Positions 59,701 through 64,000 of a stretch of 64,000 nt of DNA are shown here, in pieces; the first letter of the stretch is position 1, and every line of letters starts with the position of its first letter. Source of the DNA: Sialis fuliginosa (Eukaryota > Arthropoda > Insecta > Megaloptera > Sialidae). The DNA lies in assembly GCA_961205875.1 (NCBI GenBank), contig OY540816.1, forward strand, positions 12,348,701-12,412,700, in the 5' to 3' direction. The notes beneath the pieces were generated by a model. That model made no database searches. It had not been told where the DNA came from and worked only from the letters and a program-made list of their open reading frames with translations. The translations under genes and the position numbers were made by a program.

Positions 59701-61340
59701 AAATATTTTTTTAATAACTAAATTTGAAAAACATGATATTTAATTGATAACGAAACTTGTTTAGGGTATTAAAAATACCTGTTTTTGTCAGTAGGTAGGT
59801 ACGGATTTATTTTAATGCAAATCAAAGTGCATCGGTCTTCAGATAAGTGTGCTTAATACACAATACTTCATAATCGTAAAATATTGAATTAATCTGCAAG
59901 ATAATACAAGCGCCGTGTATTAATTAAGTAATTATTGTTTTAGCATTTAAAAAATGGTATTCATGATGAGTAGAAACAACATTTTTTTGTAATATAAACA
60001 CTCTTTAGTAGGTATGTACATGATATTGCCTTTTTATATTACATACATTATATGAAATGTCAATTATGTTTTGATAATATTATTATAAGAAATCAATATC
60101 TTTTTTTGGATCTTTACCGAATATAAATTTAATTGTTTATTTATCAAAATCAATTCATGAGACCGATTTTTATCTTTCATTGTTTTACACTTATTGTTTC
60201 GTTCAATTTTATCATTCCATGTACGTGTCTACCTAGTACCTACATGCATAATGTACATTTTGCTACATTTCACATATATAATTTGTATTTTTTTATTTTT
60301 ACTTTTACGTATTAATTGACATGTTAACACATAATATTGCCACGACGGAGGGTATATTAAAATGTAAAAACGATAAATAATAAATTATGTATGTCCTGGT
60401 TTTAACACTTAAGTCTTTCAATACAATAGGTTTAAACAGAACCGTTTAAGTTTGTACGGTTAGAATTGAAAGTGTGTGAGAAAATAATTGAAGAAAAATA
60501 CAGGAATGAGTAAAATCAAGCACAACTAGATTTACTTGTTCAAGTCTTTTTGCTCGATTCTCTCGTATATACTTAGTTTTCACTGTATAGTTTTAAACGG
60601 TATAATTAAACGAGACAGAGAGAGGGGCAGTATATGGGAGCTGATATTTTTATATACAAGTATTTTTTGTATTGTATTTTTTGTACCGAAATCGGTATTG
60701 GAATCAATACTGTGTCTACCCGTCTGTCTGTCACAGCCTTTTAGTTATTGGACCGTTTGATTTATAGTTATAAAAAATAAAATTTAAAGTTTTTGACGCT
60801 TTTTAAGGGGAAGGAAAATGGAATATCAAATGATAATTCTAGAAATTTTTATGATTTTTTATTAATGAAACCTTCGTTTAAAAAATCGTAAAAATTTTGT
60901 GTTCGAAAGTAATAGAGATAAAATCTAAAAAAAAGGAATATGTATAATCTGTTATCTAATAGACGAACTATTAAATGTTACATAATTACATAGTTACATA
61001 GCAGTGCTTCTTTAATATCGCAGCTCCCCTACATTTCAAATCGAGAACCCACGCCCCTCCCTAAATTTTTTTAGAATCCAGGTTAGTTAAAAGCATTATT
61101 TGTTTCATGATCACTCCTGCACAACTGTGGTACTATTTAACCATAAAGAAAGTATTTATAGGATTCGCGCCAACAGTTTAAAATTCTTGATTTAAAAAAT
61201 AATAACGCGTCAAACCAATATGGCTTTATTATAAGCAGTTTTGTAAAAAATATAATCAGAAAACCTTCCAGTTTAATAAAAAAAAATATTATTTGCATAT
61301 TTTAAACTTATTTAACAATATTATATTTATTTGTTATATT
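59701..61340. other. AT-rich DNA with degenerate transposon pieces
   Basis: About 60685-60760 (GTACCGAAATCGGTATTGG, CTACCCGTCTGTCTGTCAC) resembles a transposon start or tail. About 61000-61085 (GCAGTGCTTCTTTAATATCG, CAGCTCCCCTACATTTC, CACGCCCCTCCC) resembles a hAT-type end. No gene. Confidence 0.35.
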
Positions 61341-61395
61341 TGCGGCTCCCTTCTTGGAAGGCCAAGTCCCACTGCTGTACAGGACACTAATACGT
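61341..61395 (-). mobile_element. short LINE-like fragment
   Basis: GCGGCTCCCTTCTTGGAAGG, CCAAGTCCCACTGCTG and ACAGGACAC are the reverse complement of wording (CAGCAGTGGGAC) common near the 3' end of lepidopteran LINEs. Only about 55 bp. Confidence 0.4.
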
Positions 61396-61734
61396 GAGGC
61401 TTAATTTGCACTTGACAATTTTTACTTTCTTATACCCATATGTATGAAATACGTATATTATAAGTTAGTACTTTTTTTGTATATCCAAAAAGGACTCTGG
61501 AAAATATATATTTGTAAATATATTCTTGTATATAATTATTCACTAAATTTTTGTATTCATATTTACATACCAACTTTCACAATGTACTAAATTAGTCACT
61601 TTTACAATTTATTGTTCTACGTTATCAAGGATACCTGATTAAACTGTAACAATAAAATATTCGAGTCAAGGAAATAACAATACATATAATATAATAATTT
61701 GCATACGCACAGTTTTTTCATTTGATTCGCATCT

Positions 61735-61935
61735 TTTATATGCTGCAATGCGAGTTAAGTGTATCTGTGTAACCTTCATCCGTAAGAACGAACGATGGCC
61801 TTTGGACGCAAGATCACATGAAAGAATTAGATGTGGGCGATTTACAATTACTGCCCATTAAGGATATGATTTAACAAATCCTTTTGGACGACTCATCCTT
61901 TTGCACTGCGGCTTCAAACACCTTGTTGAATTGGA
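61735..61935 (+). other. G+C-richer block with small open frame and donor-like site
   Basis: An ATG near 61749 opens a 37-codon frame: MRVKCICVTFI, then RKNERWPLDARSHERIRC and GRFTITAH, to TAA. After MRVKCICVTFI a donor-like CATCCGTAAGAAC occurs, and splicing there would again leave phase 1. This could be another alternative first exon or just a G+C-rich insertion. No homology recognised. Confidence 0.25.
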
Positions 61936-63040
61936 CAAGTGACTTCTAGAATCTTCCCCCTACCTATTTCATTATTTTCAATTAGTGTTTATATACAGTT
62001 GACATTCATTTCCATTGTTTGTGATTCACAGTTGGTCGTGGAATTTGGGGGGTGTTTTTGTTTTAGTAATAATAAACTTGATAATCGATTTTTTAATAAT
62101 AATATTTTTATTTATAATTTTATTAAAATCGTAAGTAAAACAATTAAATTAGTTTGCATTTTATTCATATTTATTTTGTTTTATTGCGCATTAAATTTTA
62201 AACAAACCGTGTATTAATTAAAGTACAAAACATAGAAAAATCAACGTTATTTCGTATATACACAAATATTTTCTCTTCTACAGCAAAATCGTTAATACAC
62301 TAACAACAAAGTTAATATCACTTTATAATTAAGCCATAAAAAGTACTATATTTAAATACTGTATTAAAATTTATACTCATTCTGTAATTTTTTAATTATT
62401 TGTTAGTATTTTGGTCAAATTCGAGAAAGCTTTACATTTTCAAGAAAAATGTTTTTACAATTTTGCTATGGTATAAAAAAAGATCAAATATTTATATGTA
62501 TCTGATATAATATTTATTTCCCTATGCTCCATAGTTAAATTCAACATCTTCATATATTATATACATGTAATAACTACTTTCAATTATAATAAAATATACA
62601 GTTTATATTTAACAATAAAGTAGCATCTTGAGATACAAGATATTACTTTATATTATACTAGAAGAATGCACTGTGTCTACATAATTTTTATATTAATATA
62701 CATATGTATATATTATATTAAACAATAAGAATCGTTTATAATTTTTATAAAAATTAATTAATTACATATGTGTATTGTATATCTTCAGTTACAAGTATAT
62801 AATAATTATTATAAGACGATATATAGATACAATGGAATTACAATTACATAAAATCATTAATACACAAAAATATAGTAACTGATAACAATAAAATAATATA
62901 TCTACGTAAGTTCCTTGCTCTCTCTTTTTATTATTACATTGAGGTTCACATACTTGTCCTGATATCAAAACGATTTTAATTTTTTTTTACATTTGTCTTT
63001 ACAGATAATCGTCTAACATTTCATTATTTCGTATCTGTGT
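61936..63040. other. AT-rich DNA, nothing recognised
   Basis: Only low-complexity A/T frames. No repeat partner noticed. Confidence 0.35.
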
Positions 63041-63136
63041 CTCTAGTTTGAAGCTAATCCGCGTTTGGAGTACAATTGTTTGTTTATTTAACCGGTTGTG
63101 TGGTTACTGTCCGGTTTTTAAATTGTGTACGTTTAG

Positions 63137-63206
63137 TTTGTTGGTGAAATGTTACATAAAAGGATACCGGAGTTTAAACAGCATGACTACGGTCCAGAAA
63201 TATACG
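63137..63206 (+). CDS. candidate exon: alternative first exon or internal exon
   Basis: The frame FVGEMLHKRIPEFKQHDYG then PEIY is open from an acceptor-like GTACGTTTAG (ending 63136) to a donor GTGAAT at 63207, with one base left (phase 1). Entry would be phase 0, which does not fit the phase-1 exit of the 56162 exon. Translation may instead begin at the ATG at 63149 (MLHKRIPEFK..), making this an alternative first exon with phase-1 exit like the one at 3516. A second ATG at 63183 gives MTTVQKYT in another frame (phase 0). The 90 bases upstream (AACCGGTTGTGTGGTTAC, TGTCCGG) are G+C-richer, consistent with a leader. Protein unidentified. Confidence 0.4.
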
Positions 63207-63274
63207 GTGAATATTATTTATTGTATTTTATATCCAGCACATTTTAAATTAAGTTGTAAATAACGTGCTAACTA

Positions 63275-63480
63275 GGCGTTACTGAAGGGGGTAGCAAACG
63301 GGGTGGTCGCTTTAGGCGTTATATGGTGGAGGCGCTGTCATCTTCTGTTCTATCTGTTTTGGGTTATCAATTTATATTAAATTCATTCAATATAAATATA
63401 AATAGAGCAATGGGAGAGAGCGCTAATTTGAAGCTTTCCTGGGCGCTGACCACCAAAATTATTATTAAATTATAGTGATT
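63275..63480. repeat. transposon fragment with GGTGGTCGC / GGGCGCTGACC words
   Basis: GGGGGTAGCAAACGGGGTGG, TCGCTTTAGGCG, GGTGGAGGCGCTGTCA and TCCTGGGCGCTGACCACC resemble the widespread insect fragment also seen at 39395 and 51925. Confidence 0.4.
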
Positions 63481-63540
63481 ATAATTATTACACTTTTCAG
63501 GAAAAAGTTAGATATTGCTAATTAAGTAAATTAATGATGC

Positions 63541-63690
63541 ATGCCGAGACGAGATTGACTTAATTCGAACGAGACAAAACCGAGATACGATATTGCTTGA
63601 ATATTAACGAGACGGGATCATCTGAAATTTTGAAGAGACGAAACTGAGTCGACATTAACTTTTAAATGCGTCGAGGATCTCGTCGAAAAA
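63541..63690. repeat. GAGACGAGA-type degenerate repeat, longest copy
   Basis: GCCGAGACGAGATTGAC, CGAACGAGACAAAACCGAG, ATTAACGAGACGGGATCATC, GAAGAGACGAAACTGAG, GTCGAGGATCTCGTCG. Irregular spacing; related to 23083, 40247 and 57928. Confidence 0.45.
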
Positions 63691-64000
63691 AAAAATTATT
63701 TTGAGCGTACAATTAGAGCTATATTATGTTGCTTTCTGTAATATAATTAAATTAAATGTAAATTGATTTGTAACTGTAACATAATATAAAGTGTACTATT
63801 TGATATTAATATTTATAACAATAATTATATAGTATAATGTAATATATAAGATTCGTTATATTTCTAAATTTTGTTTATTACATAAGAATAAATAAAACAC
63901 ATTTTTTGCAGTCCTGGTCGATCAGCGAAAAAATATTTGAGATGTGAAAGAAAACACCTGTTTAATAGTATAATATATAATTACTCCATATAGATGGAGT
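63691..64000. other. AT-rich DNA to the window end
   Basis: Nothing recognised. Confidence 0.35.

Noticed and set aside
60536-60760. 74-codon plus frame with many Cys and Phe
   Set aside because: Crosses a transposon-like TCTGTCTGTC stretch and AT-rich DNA; no start context or homology.
1-64000. CRISPR arrays, bacterial operons, ribosome binding sites, phage or virus genes
   Set aside because: No regularly spaced repeats, no dense gene packing and no long prokaryote-like coding frames. All evidence points to nuclear insect DNA.

Overview
The window looks like insect nuclear DNA, most likely from a moth or butterfly. It is very AT-rich, has no bacterial-style gene packing, and carries isolated short coding blocks with GT..AG splice borders separated by tens of kilobases. 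The degenerate transposable elements are of types common in Lepidoptera: Helitron 3' ends finishing in CTAGT, a LINE tail with GACAGACAGACAG and ATTAGTATGGG, LINE 3' ends with GATGAT or GAAGAA tails, mariner, hAT-like and piggyBac-like miniature elements. The assignment to Lepidoptera is inference; no complete gene is available to prove it.

Gene content is sparse. The best supported coding pieces all lie on the plus strand. They are a first exon with promoter-like 5' leader (about 2980-3600), a 96-nt internal exon (56162-56257), a short exon near 33985, a possible 81-nt cassette or alternative first exon (31993-32073), and a coding block near the right end (63137-63206). Four of these blocks share a phase-1 border. 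Splicing exon 3516-3600 directly to 56162-56257 keeps the frame open, which suggests one long gene with introns above 20 kb and perhaps several alternative starts. I do not recognise the protein. One candidate terminal exon lies on the minus strand (24629-24759).

The rest is intron or intergenic DNA full of old transposons. From left to right there is a piggyBac-like miniature element with TTAA duplications (401-901); a fold-back element (1764-1988); three copies of a 0.5-kb element with GGTACTGGCACCAGT ends (5649, 13569, 17038); Helitron copies (8114, 10755, 15405, 25298); LINE 3' ends (11130, 12590, 41822, 61341); and an inverted pair of elements ending in AGGGTTCCAAAGAA-like sequence (21025, 24186). 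Further right are an element of inverted sub-repeats (23160-23785), a tandem dimer (25601-25833), two copies of a GCTAGC-palindrome MITE (36123, 50742), a hammerhead-like sequence beside a fold-back element (40615-40899), a deleted mariner nested in an older repeat and itself carrying a small hAT-like element (42705-43612), and a mariner-type element with long inverted ends (53613-54333).

Several G+C- and CpG-richer islands stand out of the AT-rich background (about 29220-29560, 33540-33750, 49290-49540, 61740-61930). They may be promoters, exons or young insertions. No rRNA, tRNA, CRISPR array or prokaryotic gene was seen. All repeat matches were found by eye, so borders are approximate.
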